This document shows positions 38,191 to 48,600 of a stretch of DNA of 64,000 nt, in pieces (the stretch's first letter is position 1; each line of letters starts with the position of its first letter). The stretch is from Chitinophagaceae bacterium DXS (GTDB lineage: Bacteria; Bacteroidota; Bacteroidia; Chitinophagales; Chitinophagaceae). The notes under the pieces were generated by a model. It saw only the letters and a program-made list of their open reading frames with translations. It was not told the DNA's origin and searched no databases. The translations under genes were made by a program, and so were the position numbers. The stretch lies in assembly GCA_030345135.1 (NCBI GenBank), contig CP128386.1, positions 6,681,001 through 6,745,000 on the forward strand. The letters run 5' to 3'.

Positions 38191-41100
38191 ATGACTAAAA
38201 AGTTCACGCATCAGTCATTTCTGAAATGGCTGTTGCTGCTGTCAGGCTTCACTTTTTTTGCCTGTAGCCTGGCTATTGCCCAAGATGGCTCAGCAGGTAA
38301 CAGGAAGGAAGGCCAAAGTATTAAAGGCAAGGTCACAGATGGCAATGCGCCGCTGCCTGCCGTGACTGTACTTGAGAAAGGCAAGAAAAACGCAACCACC
38401 ACTGACGGAGCGGGAGCCTTTGAGCTTCACGTATCAAACCCGCAAGCTGTGCTTGTATTTACCTATGTTGGCTATGACACACTGGAAATACCAGTAAACG
38501 GGCAAACAACTATCAACGCAGCCATGCAGGCTGGTAAAAACAACAACCTTTCCGGTGTTGTGGTTACAGCGCTTGGTATCACCAGGGCCAAAAAGTCGCT
38601 TGGTTATGACGTGGGTCAGATCAAAGGGGACGATATGAACCGCGTGGCTCAAACAAACGCGCTTAACTCTATGGCCGGTAAAGTATCCGGTGTTGCCGTA
38701 AGTGCTACGGGCGCTTCGCCAACAGCATCGGTAAGTGTGGTTATACGTGGTATCCGCTCTTTAAACAGCGATAACCAACCATTATTTGTAATTGATGGGG
38801 TTCCTATTAAAAATACACTTAGCAATATAGGCGTAAACAACGGTAGTAATAATGATGTTGATTATGGTAACGCGATGAGTGACCTTAATCCCAACGACGT
38901 TGAAAGTGTATCAATTCTTAAAGGCCCGAGTGCAGCAGCATTATACGGCTCGCGCGCGGGTAACGGTGTTATAATCATTACTACCAAATCAGGCAAAAAA
39001 TCGAAAGGCCTTGGCGTAACGATCAACTCAACCACTCAGTTTGACGTGCCTTATCATTATCTGCCAACAAACCAGTCTTATACAGTAGGAACTGACCCTT
39101 ATACAACCCCTAACGGCTTTAACAGCTGGAAGGGCACAATAGTGGATTTAGCAGGCACAGATACTTACCGTTTTGGCACACCTTTAAACCAGGGCATTAA
39201 CGCTATACAATGGAACAGCCCTAAAGACGCAAACGGAAATTATGAAGCATTGCCTATGGTTAGTCATAACAATCTTAAAAACTTTGTGCAAACCGGCCTT
39301 ACTGCTACCAACGGTATTTCTATTGAAAACTCAACGGATAAAGACAACTACAGGTTTTCTTTTACCAATTTGACCAATAAAGGTATTGTACCTACAACCG
39401 GTGTATCAAGAAACAACCTTGCTTTGAATTTTGAGCATAAGTTAAACAGCGGTTTGGTGTTATCTTCTTCCATTAACTACACCCGTTCATCGGCTGATAA
39501 TGTGGTAGCAGGTAATAACGGTGTATTAAAAGATGTAGCTTACCTGTCCCCGAGTGTTGATGTAAGGCAATTAAAAAATTACTGGTTGTCACCAGGCGTA
39601 CAGCAAATGAAAGCATTGCCCCCTGTAGGCGTTGATGAAAACCCGGACGTGCTGGACCCTGCAAAGAACGGGGATAATAACCCCTGGTTTACGCTTAACC
39701 AGGTTAAAAACAGCTTTTTGCGCAACCACCTGTTTGGTAACCTTAAGGCAAGCTACCAGTTTAACCCGCACTTTAGCGCATTTGTACGTTACTCGCAGGA
39801 TCTTGCATATGAAAACCGCGAAACAAAAATATCAAAGAGCTATAATGATGAAAAGAACGGTTACTATGGCCTAACCAATATTATGAATACGGAAAGCAAT
39901 ACAGATTTTTTAACTACCTATCATAATACTTTTGCCAGCGACTTTGATTTTTCAGCATCTGCCGGCGGCAACCTGCAGTATGTTTATGGATCCGTTAACC
40001 AGGTATATTCTGCTTCAAAGGCAGGCATCATTGCTCCTGAGTTTTTTAACGTGTCTAACATTGCCCAGGCAAACCTGCGTAGTTCATCCTATTATTCTCA
40101 AAAGGCTGTATACAGCTTGTACGCAACAGCTTCTTTAGGTTTTAGAGACCTTGCTTACCTTGATTTAACAGGCCGAAACGATTGGTCGAGCACGCTGCCT
40201 GAAAACAATAACTCATATTTTTATCCATCTGCTTCATTAAGCCTGCTGGTGAACAAGATGCTTCATATGGGCAGGACTGTAAGCCTGTTCAAGATTCGTG
40301 GTGGCTGGGCCAGCGTGGGTAAGGATACCGACCCGTATAACTTGTACGGCACCGCCGGTATAACCAGCTTTGGCGGAATTGTTACACAATCAACTTCACC
40401 AAAACTTAAAAATCCTACATTGAAACCAGAGCAGGCTATTTCTACTGAATTAGGTGTTGATCTTGGCTTCTTTAATAACCGCCTGCGTTTTGAGGGTACC
40501 GTTTACAGGTCTGATAACAAGAACCAAATCTTATCTATCAACACACCGGCTTCCTCAGGATATTCCGGCAGGCAAATTAACGCCGGCCTTGTACGCAGCC
40601 AGGGTCTTGAGCTTCAATTGGGCGGCACTGTAATATCAAGCAAAGACTGGACATGGGATGTAAGTATTAACTATACCAAAAATGACGCTTACATTATGTC
40701 GCTTGCTACCGGTGTACCTTACTTCTCTTTCTGGCAGGATGGCAACAGCGGCTCATGGACATATGCAAAAGGTCAACCAATTCCTAATATGTTTGATAAA
40801 AATGGTAACCAGGTTATAAGCAATGGAAAGTTGGGTCAGATCTGGGATAACAAGGTTGCTACAGTAACAGATAAAACATCGCCTTATTATGGCTGGCCTT
40901 TACTGAGTACCGGCGGCTCTTTGCAGAAAGATGGTAACGGAGATTTTCAGCATAAAGAAGTGGTGGGCAATTTCAACCCTAAACTACGTATGGGTATGCA
41001 AACAGCTGTTAAATGGAAGATGTTTACCCTTTCCGCCAGCGTTGATATGCGTTTAGGTGGCACCTTCTTCTCTCAAACATACCGCTACCTGCAGTCTGAT

Positions 41101-41715
41101 GCAGCTATGGCAAGGCAAACAAATATGGGTATACCTATTCCAGCCAGCGCTAAAGATAATATCCCAGCCTTCCTTAAATCGAACCCGGACAAATACATAA
41201 AAATCAATGGCAACCTGGCAATGTTTAACCTGGTGGGCGGCCCGACTACTGAAACAGGTGGCTTCCCGTATACAACCAATGGTAACATTACCATTAACGA
41301 TGGTGCGTTTTATCCCGGTGTGTACAGCGATGGTAACGGTGGTTACGTCGAAAACCTGGGCGACCCAGCTACAACAAAGTTTGATAACTATGAGGATGCT
41401 GTTACAGGAAGCTGGTCTTATGCACGTATGAGCATGTTCGATGCATCTTATCTTAAACTAAGAGAGGTTACGTTAACTGCTCAATTGCCTAAGAGTTTTT
41501 CTGACAGGCTAAAACTGCAAGGCATTTCAGTAGGTGTTTATTCAAGCAACATTTTACTTTGGACAAAAGCCAAGGCGGGTATAGATCCGGAAATGGCCTT
41601 CCAGTTCCAAACCGGTGCACAGGGCAATGGCTCACAGTTCAGACAGGGTATTGAAAGGTATAATATAACCCCATGGACATTGCCAATTGGTATAAAACTA
41701 AATGTTCGTTTCTAA
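38191..41715 (+). CDS. SusC/RagA-type TonB-dependent outer-membrane transporter
   Basis: This 1174-residue protein has a signal peptide (MTKKFTHQSFLKWLLLLSGF...SLAIAQ), a carboxypeptidase-regulatory-like domain at ~45-125 (IKGKVTDGNAPLPAVTVLEK), a plug with GVAVSATGASPTASVSVVIR, GIRSLNSDNQPLFVIDGVPI and SILKGPSAAALYGSRAGNGV, and a long barrel. SusC proteins import oligosaccharides captured by SusD across the outer membrane. There is no N-terminal STN sensor domain, so control by an anti-sigma factor is not expected. The SusD gene follows after 32 bp. Amino-sugar oligomers are the likely cargo from the neighbouring GH20, MurQ and kinase genes. Confidence 0.95.
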   Translation: MTKKFTHQSFLKWLLLLSGFTFFACSLAIAQDGSAGNRKEGQSIKGKVTDGNAPLPAVTVLEKGKKNATTTDGAGAFELHVSNPQAVLVFTYVGYDTLEIPVNGQTTINAAMQAGKNNNLSGVVVTALGITRAKKSLGYDVGQIKGDDMNRVAQTNALNSMAGKVSGVAVSATGASPTASVSVVIRGIRSLNSDNQPLFVIDGVPIKNTLSNIGVNNGSNNDVDYGNAMSDLNPNDVESVSILKGPSAAALYGSRAGNGVIIITTKSGKKSKGLGVTINSTTQFDVPYHYLPTNQSYTVGTDPYTTPNGFNSWKGTIVDLAGTDTYRFGTPLNQGINAIQWNSPKDANGNYEALPMVSHNNLKNFVQTGLTATNGISIENSTDKDNYRFSFTNLTNKGIVPTTGVSRNNLALNFEHKLNSGLVLSSSINYTRSSADNVVAGNNGVLKDVAYLSPSVDVRQLKNYWLSPGVQQMKALPPVGVDENPDVLDPAKNGDNNPWFTLNQVKNSFLRNHLFGNLKASYQFNPHFSAFVRYSQDLAYENRETKISKSYNDEKNGYYGLTNIMNTESNTDFLTTYHNTFASDFDFSASAGGNLQYVYGSVNQVYSASKAGIIAPEFFNVSNIAQANLRSSSYYSQKAVYSLYATASLGFRDLAYLDLTGRNDWSSTLPENNNSYFYPSASLSLLVNKMLHMGRTVSLFKIRGGWASVGKDTDPYNLYGTAGITSFGGIVTQSTSPKLKNPTLKPEQAISTELGVDLGFFNNRLRFEGTVYRSDNKNQILSINTPASSGYSGRQINAGLVRSQGLELQLGGTVISSKDWTWDVSINYTKNDAYIMSLATGVPYFSFWQDGNSGSWTYAKGQPIPNMFDKNGNQVISNGKLGQIWDNKVATVTDKTSPYYGWPLLSTGGSLQKDGNGDFQHKEVVGNFNPKLRMGMQTAVKWKMFTLSASVDMRLGGTFFSQTYRYLQSDAAMARQTNMGIPIPASAKDNIPAFLKSNPDKYIKINGNLAMFNLVGGPTTETGGFPYTTNGNITINDGAFYPGVYSDGNGGYVENLGDPATTKFDNYEDAVTGSWSYARMSMFDASYLKLREVTLTAQLPKSFSDRLKLQGISVGVYSSNILLWTKAKAGIDPEMAFQFQTGAQGNGSQFRQGIERYNITPWTLPIGIKLNVRF

Positions 41716-41747
41716 ACCGCTATTCTAAAAAAAATAAAAAATACAAG

Positions 41748-43523
41748 ATGAAAGGCGCAATAAACTTTGGTACAGCCATATGCGTTTTCCTGACCATATT
41801 GCTGCTGGGCGCTTCGTGTAAAAAGTTTACAGTTCTTAACAGCGACCCAAATAATATAACTGTTGATAAGGCGTCTGCAGACTATCTTATGGCAGGCGTG
41901 CTTACACAATCGGCTATGTGGTATGGTAATTTAGGTTCCGGTCAACTATCCGGCGCTATGCAGCAAACGGCCCAGGATGCCTGGGGAAATACATTTTCTC
42001 AATATGCCTGGAGTCCAATGGACTGGAGTACCAATTATTCTATATTAAGAGATAATAAATTTTTATTGGTAAAAGCGCAGCAAAATGGTTGGAAGTTTCA
42101 CCAGGGTGTTGCAATGGTTATGCGTGCCTTTAACTATGGCAATATTGCTGATTTTTGGGGAGATGCACCAGATTCGTTGGCTTTGAACGGCGACCTGGAT
42201 GGCAGCGAAAATCAGTTCCCTGTGTTTGATGCGCAGGATGCGATCTATGCACGCGTGATCAGGGATCTAAAGGCTGCGATACCTTTTTTTGAAGGAAACG
42301 CAGATGATTACAAAGAAATAACCAGTGCAACAAGATCATCTGATGTGTTCTACGGTGGCGACCCTGCGAAATGGAAAAGACTTGCCTACTCATTGCTATT
42401 AAGATACTACATGCGTCAATCGTCAAAAATAGATGTAAAGGCAGATGTTGAAGCTATTTCGGGAGAGGTTTTCCAGGATAATGGGGACGATTTTTCTATG
42501 CCTTTGCCTGGTATAGACGCAGGCACATCTTACCAGTTTGCCAGCAAATTCCAGAGCCGTTCAGGCTATGACAGAAATAAAATGAGCGGCACACTTACCA
42601 TGAGGCTGAAAGATTTACAAGACCCACGCATTGTAATAATGGCCGAGCCTATACAAACGCCATCAGTGGTAGACGCAAGCAAGTTTGCGGCTGGCGATAA
42701 CACAACGCTTGTTAACCTGGAGAATGGCATTCGTTATATTAATCCTGCGGCAGCAGCAGCTTCACATTTTAAGCAGTTTAACCCGGCTACTTATTCAACA
42801 GACAGACCTTATGGTGCTGTGTTGTCTTCTGTATGGGGTCTGTATGATACATCTTCAAGATATGTAGGCGTACCTATCAGCTACAGCAATAACGATTTTT
42901 CCTACAACATCAATGGTACTGGTACACAGTCTACTTCTATCAATAACTATGTATCTTATCTGAGGAAAGATATTTATGACAACCCAAGTGGCCCGTTACT
43001 GGTGCAAAAGCTGGCTTCTTACACTGAAATTTGTTTTGACCTTGCTGAGGCTGCATTAAAGGGCTGGAACGTAAAAGGCGGAACTGCCGAAGATTGGTAT
43101 AACAGGGGCATACAGGCTTCATTCGATGACTGGCAGGTGTTTGCAAAGTATCAATCAGATGTGGATGGCTACTCCGGCTGCGTAAAAAGCTATAGCAGCT
43201 ATATAGCACAGCCATCTGTTGCATTTAACAATACGCTGCAAAGAATCATTGAGCAAAAATGGATTGCTTCATGGCAGGCATGTAACGAGGCCTTTATGGA
43301 TTGGAGAAGAACAGGTTATCCCGCGTTAACAATTGGCTGGGCATCCTACCGTCAACAAATACCTTTGCGCTTTGCATATCACAATACAGAAATTCAAAAT
43401 AACACAGACAACGCTAACAAAGCCATTTCTAAGCTGGAGACAACTCCTTATGTAGGTCCTGACGGGGCAAACAGCTGCTGGTCTAAGTTTTGGTTATTAC
43501 AGGGTACTGGCAAGCCCTGGTAA
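41748..43523 (+). CDS. SusD/RagB-type substrate-binding lipoprotein
   Basis: This 591-residue protein has a lipobox signal (MKGAINFGTAICVFLTILLL, then GASCKKF, lipidated Cys ~24). The SusD-like helical scaffold is shown by LNSDPNNITVDKASADYLMA, RAFNYGNIADFWGDAPDSLA and the C-terminal IEQKWIASWQACNEAFMDWR, with a final WLLQGTGKPW. It would sit on the outer leaflet, bind glycans and pass them to the SusC partner upstream. The open frame starts 25 codons earlier inside the SusC end, but the ATG at 41748 starts the signal peptide. The GH20 gene begins 21 bp downstream. Confidence 0.92.
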   Translation: MKGAINFGTAICVFLTILLLGASCKKFTVLNSDPNNITVDKASADYLMAGVLTQSAMWYGNLGSGQLSGAMQQTAQDAWGNTFSQYAWSPMDWSTNYSILRDNKFLLVKAQQNGWKFHQGVAMVMRAFNYGNIADFWGDAPDSLALNGDLDGSENQFPVFDAQDAIYARVIRDLKAAIPFFEGNADDYKEITSATRSSDVFYGGDPAKWKRLAYSLLLRYYMRQSSKIDVKADVEAISGEVFQDNGDDFSMPLPGIDAGTSYQFASKFQSRSGYDRNKMSGTLTMRLKDLQDPRIVIMAEPIQTPSVVDASKFAAGDNTTLVNLENGIRYINPAAAAASHFKQFNPATYSTDRPYGAVLSSVWGLYDTSSRYVGVPISYSNNDFSYNINGTGTQSTSINNYVSYLRKDIYDNPSGPLLVQKLASYTEICFDLAEAALKGWNVKGGTAEDWYNRGIQASFDDWQVFAKYQSDVDGYSGCVKSYSSYIAQPSVAFNNTLQRIIEQKWIASWQACNEAFMDWRRTGYPALTIGWASYRQQIPLRFAYHNTEIQNNTDNANKAISKLETTPYVGPDGANSCWSKFWLLQGTGKPW

Positions 43524-43543
43524 GTAAATATTTATAAGTAACA

Positions 43544-45580
43544 ATGATTCGAAAAAGTATACTGCTTTTTGGGTTGATGGTGTTGGTTGTAATGGGGGAT
43601 GCACAGGTAAATAATGCATTTAGCTTAATGCCCGTTCCATCACAATTGGAAACCAATTCAAAAAAATGTAGAATAAACGAAGGTACCAGGGTGGCTGTAA
43701 AAGGCCACCCTGATGCCCGTTTATTTGCCGAAGCAAGCCGTTTTGTAAGGCGTTTAAGCAACAAGACAGGCATTTTTCTTGATAAGCAGGGATTCGTAGC
43801 AGCAAGCGATAGTAATGAGCATGCCCTTGTACTTATCAACGTTCAGCGGCAGGGCAACCTAAAGCTGGGAGAGGATGAAAGCTATAACCTTGCGACCAAT
43901 GAAAACCAGGTTGTAATAACAGCCAATACCGATATTGGCGCTATACATGGCCTGGAAACTTTATTGCAACTGGTAAGCAGCGATGAAAATGGTTATTATT
44001 TTCCCGGAGTTACAATATTTGATGAACCACGGTTTGCCTGGCGCGGGCTGCTGCTCGATGTTGCCTTGCATTTTATGCCGGTGGATGTGGTGAAAAGAAA
44101 CCTGGATGGGATGGCCGCTGTTAAAATGAATGTGCTGCACATGCATCTTTGCAATGACCAGGGTTTTAGAGTTGAATCGAAAGTGTTTCCTCGTTTGCAA
44201 AAGGTTGCATCGGATGGACAATACTATACACAGGAAGATATAAAAGAGATTGTTGCATATGCAGGTCAGCGGGGTATAAGAGTGGTGCCTGAATTTGTGG
44301 TGCCTGCTCATACCACTGCTATACTTACTGCGTATCCTGAATTTGCAAGCGTTAAAAGAGATTATACATTACAGCGTTACTTTGGCGTGTTTAATCCTGT
44401 AATGGACCCTACCAACGAAAAGCTTTACCCTTTTCTTGAAAAGCTGTACACTGAAATGGCATCGCTTTTCCCTGACGCGTATGTACATATTGGCGGTGAT
44501 GAAAATACCGGCAAAGACTGGGAGAGTACGCCGCATATTAAAAGTTTTATGCAGGCCCACGGTATGAAAAATTATATGGCACTGCAAACTTATTTCAACC
44601 AGCGTCTTCTTCCAATTATACGTAAGACGGGTAAGATAATGATGGGCTGGGATGAAATATTTCAACCCGGTGTGCCGAAGGATATTGTTATACAGTCTTG
44701 GCGCGGTAATGAAGCATTTTATAATTCTGTGAAGCAGGGATATAAAGCCATACTTTCCTACGGTTATTATATCGACTTAATTCAACCTGCATCATATCAC
44801 TACGTAAATGATCCCACACCCGATAGTGCCCGCCTAACCGGCGAACAAAAGAAACTTATTTTAGGGGGAGAAGCTACTATGTGGAGCGAGATGGTAACTG
44901 CTGAAACTGTTGACAGCAGGATCTGGCCGCGAACTGCAGCCATAGCAGAAAGATTATGGTCACCCGCAACAGTAAATAATATTGATGACATGTACCGACG
45001 CCTCAATATTACCAGCCTAAACCTTGAGGCGCTGGGTTTGCAACATATAGCCTATAAACAGCCAATGATGCGGCAACTGGCTAATAGCTACGATACAAAG
45101 GCGCTGGAAGTTTTGGTAAATGTGATCGAACCACTAAAAATATACGAACGTAATCAGGGTGACACTATGTACACCGTGTTTTCACCATTTACAAAATTGG
45201 CGGATGTGGCTACACCCGATCAGGAACTGCCCCGCGTATTTAACAAGCAGGTTGATAGCTTTTTAGCAAAGCCCTCTCCTGAGCTTGAAAAAAATATATG
45301 GGAGTGGTTAACGGTTTGGAAGAATAATGATGTACAATTTAAAATAGTGCTTCGCAATGCACCTGTTTTGCGGGAGGGAGCCGGGTTGTCTGAAAATCTT
45401 TCGCTGCTGGCTTCTGCGGGCCTGGATGCATTGCAACATATACATGACAAACAAAAGGTAAATGCTGATTGGTTGAAGCAAAGCCTTACGATAGTTGCAG
45501 CGGCAAGACAGCAAGGCGGTCGGTGTGAATTGCAGGTTGTTGACCCGATAGAAAAATTAATAAAACAAGCTGCTGAATAA
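43544..45580 (+). CDS. Beta-N-acetylhexosaminidase, glycoside hydrolase family 20
   Basis: This 678-residue protein has a signal peptide (MIRKSILLFGLMVLVVMGDA), an N-terminal GH20b domain (~25-150), and a GH20 barrel starting FAWRGLLLDVALHFMPVDVV with LHMHLCNDQGFRVE, VVPEFVVPAHTTAIL and the catalytic Asp-Glu pair in AYVHIGGDENTGKDW (about 319-320). Later come GWDEIFQPGV and the C-terminal LGGEATMWSEMV. It removes terminal beta-linked GlcNAc/GalNAc from oligosaccharides in the periplasm. In this locus it would act on chitin or peptidoglycan fragments imported by SusCD. Confidence 0.95.
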   Translation: MIRKSILLFGLMVLVVMGDAQVNNAFSLMPVPSQLETNSKKCRINEGTRVAVKGHPDARLFAEASRFVRRLSNKTGIFLDKQGFVAASDSNEHALVLINVQRQGNLKLGEDESYNLATNENQVVITANTDIGAIHGLETLLQLVSSDENGYYFPGVTIFDEPRFAWRGLLLDVALHFMPVDVVKRNLDGMAAVKMNVLHMHLCNDQGFRVESKVFPRLQKVASDGQYYTQEDIKEIVAYAGQRGIRVVPEFVVPAHTTAILTAYPEFASVKRDYTLQRYFGVFNPVMDPTNEKLYPFLEKLYTEMASLFPDAYVHIGGDENTGKDWESTPHIKSFMQAHGMKNYMALQTYFNQRLLPIIRKTGKIMMGWDEIFQPGVPKDIVIQSWRGNEAFYNSVKQGYKAILSYGYYIDLIQPASYHYVNDPTPDSARLTGEQKKLILGGEATMWSEMVTAETVDSRIWPRTAAIAERLWSPATVNNIDDMYRRLNITSLNLEALGLQHIAYKQPMMRQLANSYDTKALEVLVNVIEPLKIYERNQGDTMYTVFSPFTKLADVATPDQELPRVFNKQVDSFLAKPSPELEKNIWEWLTVWKNNDVQFKIVLRNAPVLREGAGLSENLSLLASAGLDALQHIHDKQKVNADWLKQSLTIVAAARQQGGRCELQVVDPIEKLIKQAAE

Positions 45581-45691
45581 TAAACAAGTTTTAATAAGAA
45601 GAATACATAACGCCCGTGTTGGATGCTTTATAAACAAAGTTCCAACGGGCCTTTGATTTTTGACTTAACTGTAATCTATACACAAACTTTG

Positions 45692-48600
45692 ATGATGAAA
45701 TTATTAAACCGCATACAATTGCCGTTACTGCTGTGTTGTTTATGGAGTGGATTACAGGCTTCGCCCGGACCGGGAGTTAACTCCAAGGGACAGCCTGTTT
45801 ACAAAGACACTGCTTACCGGCAACCCTACAGTATAAAATACTTGCTCAGCCATAACAACGGCGTAGTACTTAAAAGAGTATGCAGCGACAGGAATGGTGT
45901 TATACAAATACATTCTTCGCAAGGACTTTTAACCGTATCAGGCGGGCAGTTTTTATACCCCGGCCAATTGATGCAGGATGTTAGCTACCAGGCTATGCTA
46001 AACAAAAAGATTAGCAACATAGGTATCTATCAAAACCAGTTTGTGTACCTGGATGATAAAGCGGTATTAAGCAACGCCTGGGCAGGCAGCCTTTACAGCC
46101 GCCACACCATGTCTGCAGCAAGCTTATTTAGTGGAGGCAAAGATTTTGACTTTTTATTGTCAGATGGTACATCCTTGCAATATATTAAAGATTCCAAAGT
46201 ATTGTGGAAGGGAAACACCAATGATAAACTAGTCGATATTGTATTCGACAAAAAGCGCAACCAGTTTTGGCTGCTGGGTGAGCATACGGTATCTGTATTT
46301 TCACCTGCAAACAATTCGATCATAACAAAATATAAAGGCGATAGTTTAACCTGTTTTTCACTGACAAATAATAACACAAGGCTTGTAGTTGGTACACATA
46401 ATGGCTACATCATGCTTGATGCCAGTAACGGAAGGCCCATTGGGAATATGCAGCGTCGTATTCCGGCTACCAGCCTAACCGTTGTTAAAGAGATCAATGG
46501 CAAACTATGGTTTGGCTCAACGGATGGAGCCTTTATGCTGCAGGATGACGGAAAATATAAATATTACGCTTCTAAACGCTGGCTGCCATCGAATATGGTA
46601 ACTGATATCTCGACTGGCAGTAACGGAACTGTGTTGGTGCTTACCACCGGAGGGTTGAGTGAAATTCGTTTTACACAAATGACCTTGCATGACAAGGCAA
46701 TGTATTATGAAAAGCAGGTGCGATCAAGACATATCCGCCTGGGCTTTAATGCAACCATCTCAAGAATGAAGGACGGAGATGTAAGCACCGGCTCATTGGA
46801 GGATTCTGATAATGACGGCCTATGGACATCTATGTACCTGGGTGCGGAAGTATTTAGATATGCAGCAACAAAATCGCCTGAGGCGCTTGAAAATTGTAGA
46901 GAATCGCTCGATGCGATGGAGCGTTTGTATACGGTAACTTCATTGAAAGGCTTTCCTGCAAGGTCCTACGAAAGAAGGGGATATGCTATTGCTGATACGC
47001 AGGTGTGGAAGCGCGCAGAACATCCGGAATGGGATTGGAAGTCAACCACCAGCAGTGATGAAGCTATTGGGCACATATTTGTTTTTGGTGCCATTGCAGA
47101 GCTGGTTGATGACACAGCCATGAAAAATAAAGCCATAAAGCTGATAGATGCGCTTATGCAGCATATTGTGGACCATGACCTGTACATGATAGACTGGGAT
47201 GGCAAACCAACCCGTTGGGGCAGGTGGAATCCTGAGTATGTAAATGCAAGACCAAAAATAGTAGGTGACAGAAAGATCACCTCCTCTAACATTATCGCCA
47301 TGTTGCAGACAGCCTGGCATTTTACCGGTAAAAGTATTTATAAAGACAAGGCTTTTGAGCTGATGAATAGACATGGGTTCCTGGAGAACCTTATGCGGCC
47401 GATGAAAGACATTGGCTATGCACCTGCTGATGCAGACGAATTAAGTAAGGAGCTGTCTGACGGATGGAACCACTCTGATGATGAAATGTATTTTGTAGGC
47501 TATTGGGGACTTTACCGTTACGCATTTAACGACACCCTGAAAGCTAAATATAAAGAGGCTATTATTGATCACTGGCAGATTGAAAGACCCGAGAAAGAAG
47601 GCGCCTGGAACATATTTACGGCTCTTACAGATGTGCATGATTTTGATCTTAACAATGCAATATGGTATTTGCAAAAATACCCGATGGATATGATCAACTG
47701 GAAAGTACGCAACAGTCAGCGTAAAGATATTGATCCCATCCCTGCCAATTTTAGAAACCAGACCACTAAAGAAGTGCTGCCACCGGATGAATTGCGTATC
47801 AGCAGGCATAATGCAAACAGGTTTGATCTCGACGGCGGGGATGAGCATGGGCGCGAAGAACTAAGCGCCGGCGATATATGGCTGCTGCCTTATTGGATGG
47901 GCCGTTATTTAAAAGTGATAAGCGAACCAGTTAATAACAAAGCAGCCGAAAAGCCCGTGGCAGCCGCAAAGGCATCGCATAGAGACGTTCCTTTCACACA
48001 ACGCTACAGCGTTAAATACTATTTGAATGATACTGATGCTAAGTTGACCCGTGTTGCACAAGACCATAACGGTAATATACAGGTGTTGTCATCAAATGGT
48101 TTATTAAAGCCACGTGGCGGTGAATTATTAGAAAGTGGCACACTTGTTAAAGATGTTGCTTACCTGTCCATTATTAAAAAAAAGATCGCAACACTTACAA
48201 CTTCTAAAAATGAATTTGTATACACTGATGACAAGGCCGTATTCAGCAATGCCTGGGCAGGTACGTTGTACACACCTCATCTCTTGCCGGCAGCTAATGT
48301 AGTTGCCGCCGGTAAAGATGGTTGTTTTCTTGTTGCCGGTGATAAGCGCTTATCCCTGCTACAGAACGGTAAAATTGCCTGGTCCGGTGAAATACCGGAT
48401 AGTGTTGTGGCTATCCAGTTCAGGGATAATGAAAACCTTTTTTGGGTGCTATCAGCAAGGGGCATTTTTTCTTTTTCGCCAGTAAAGAAACAGTTGGTAA
48501 ATGTTTTTAACGGTGAAGGTTTAACCTGCTTTAAAGCCCTGGATGGCAGGCTGCTGATAGGTACACACGATGGTTTTATGCAGATAGAAGCACCATCTTA

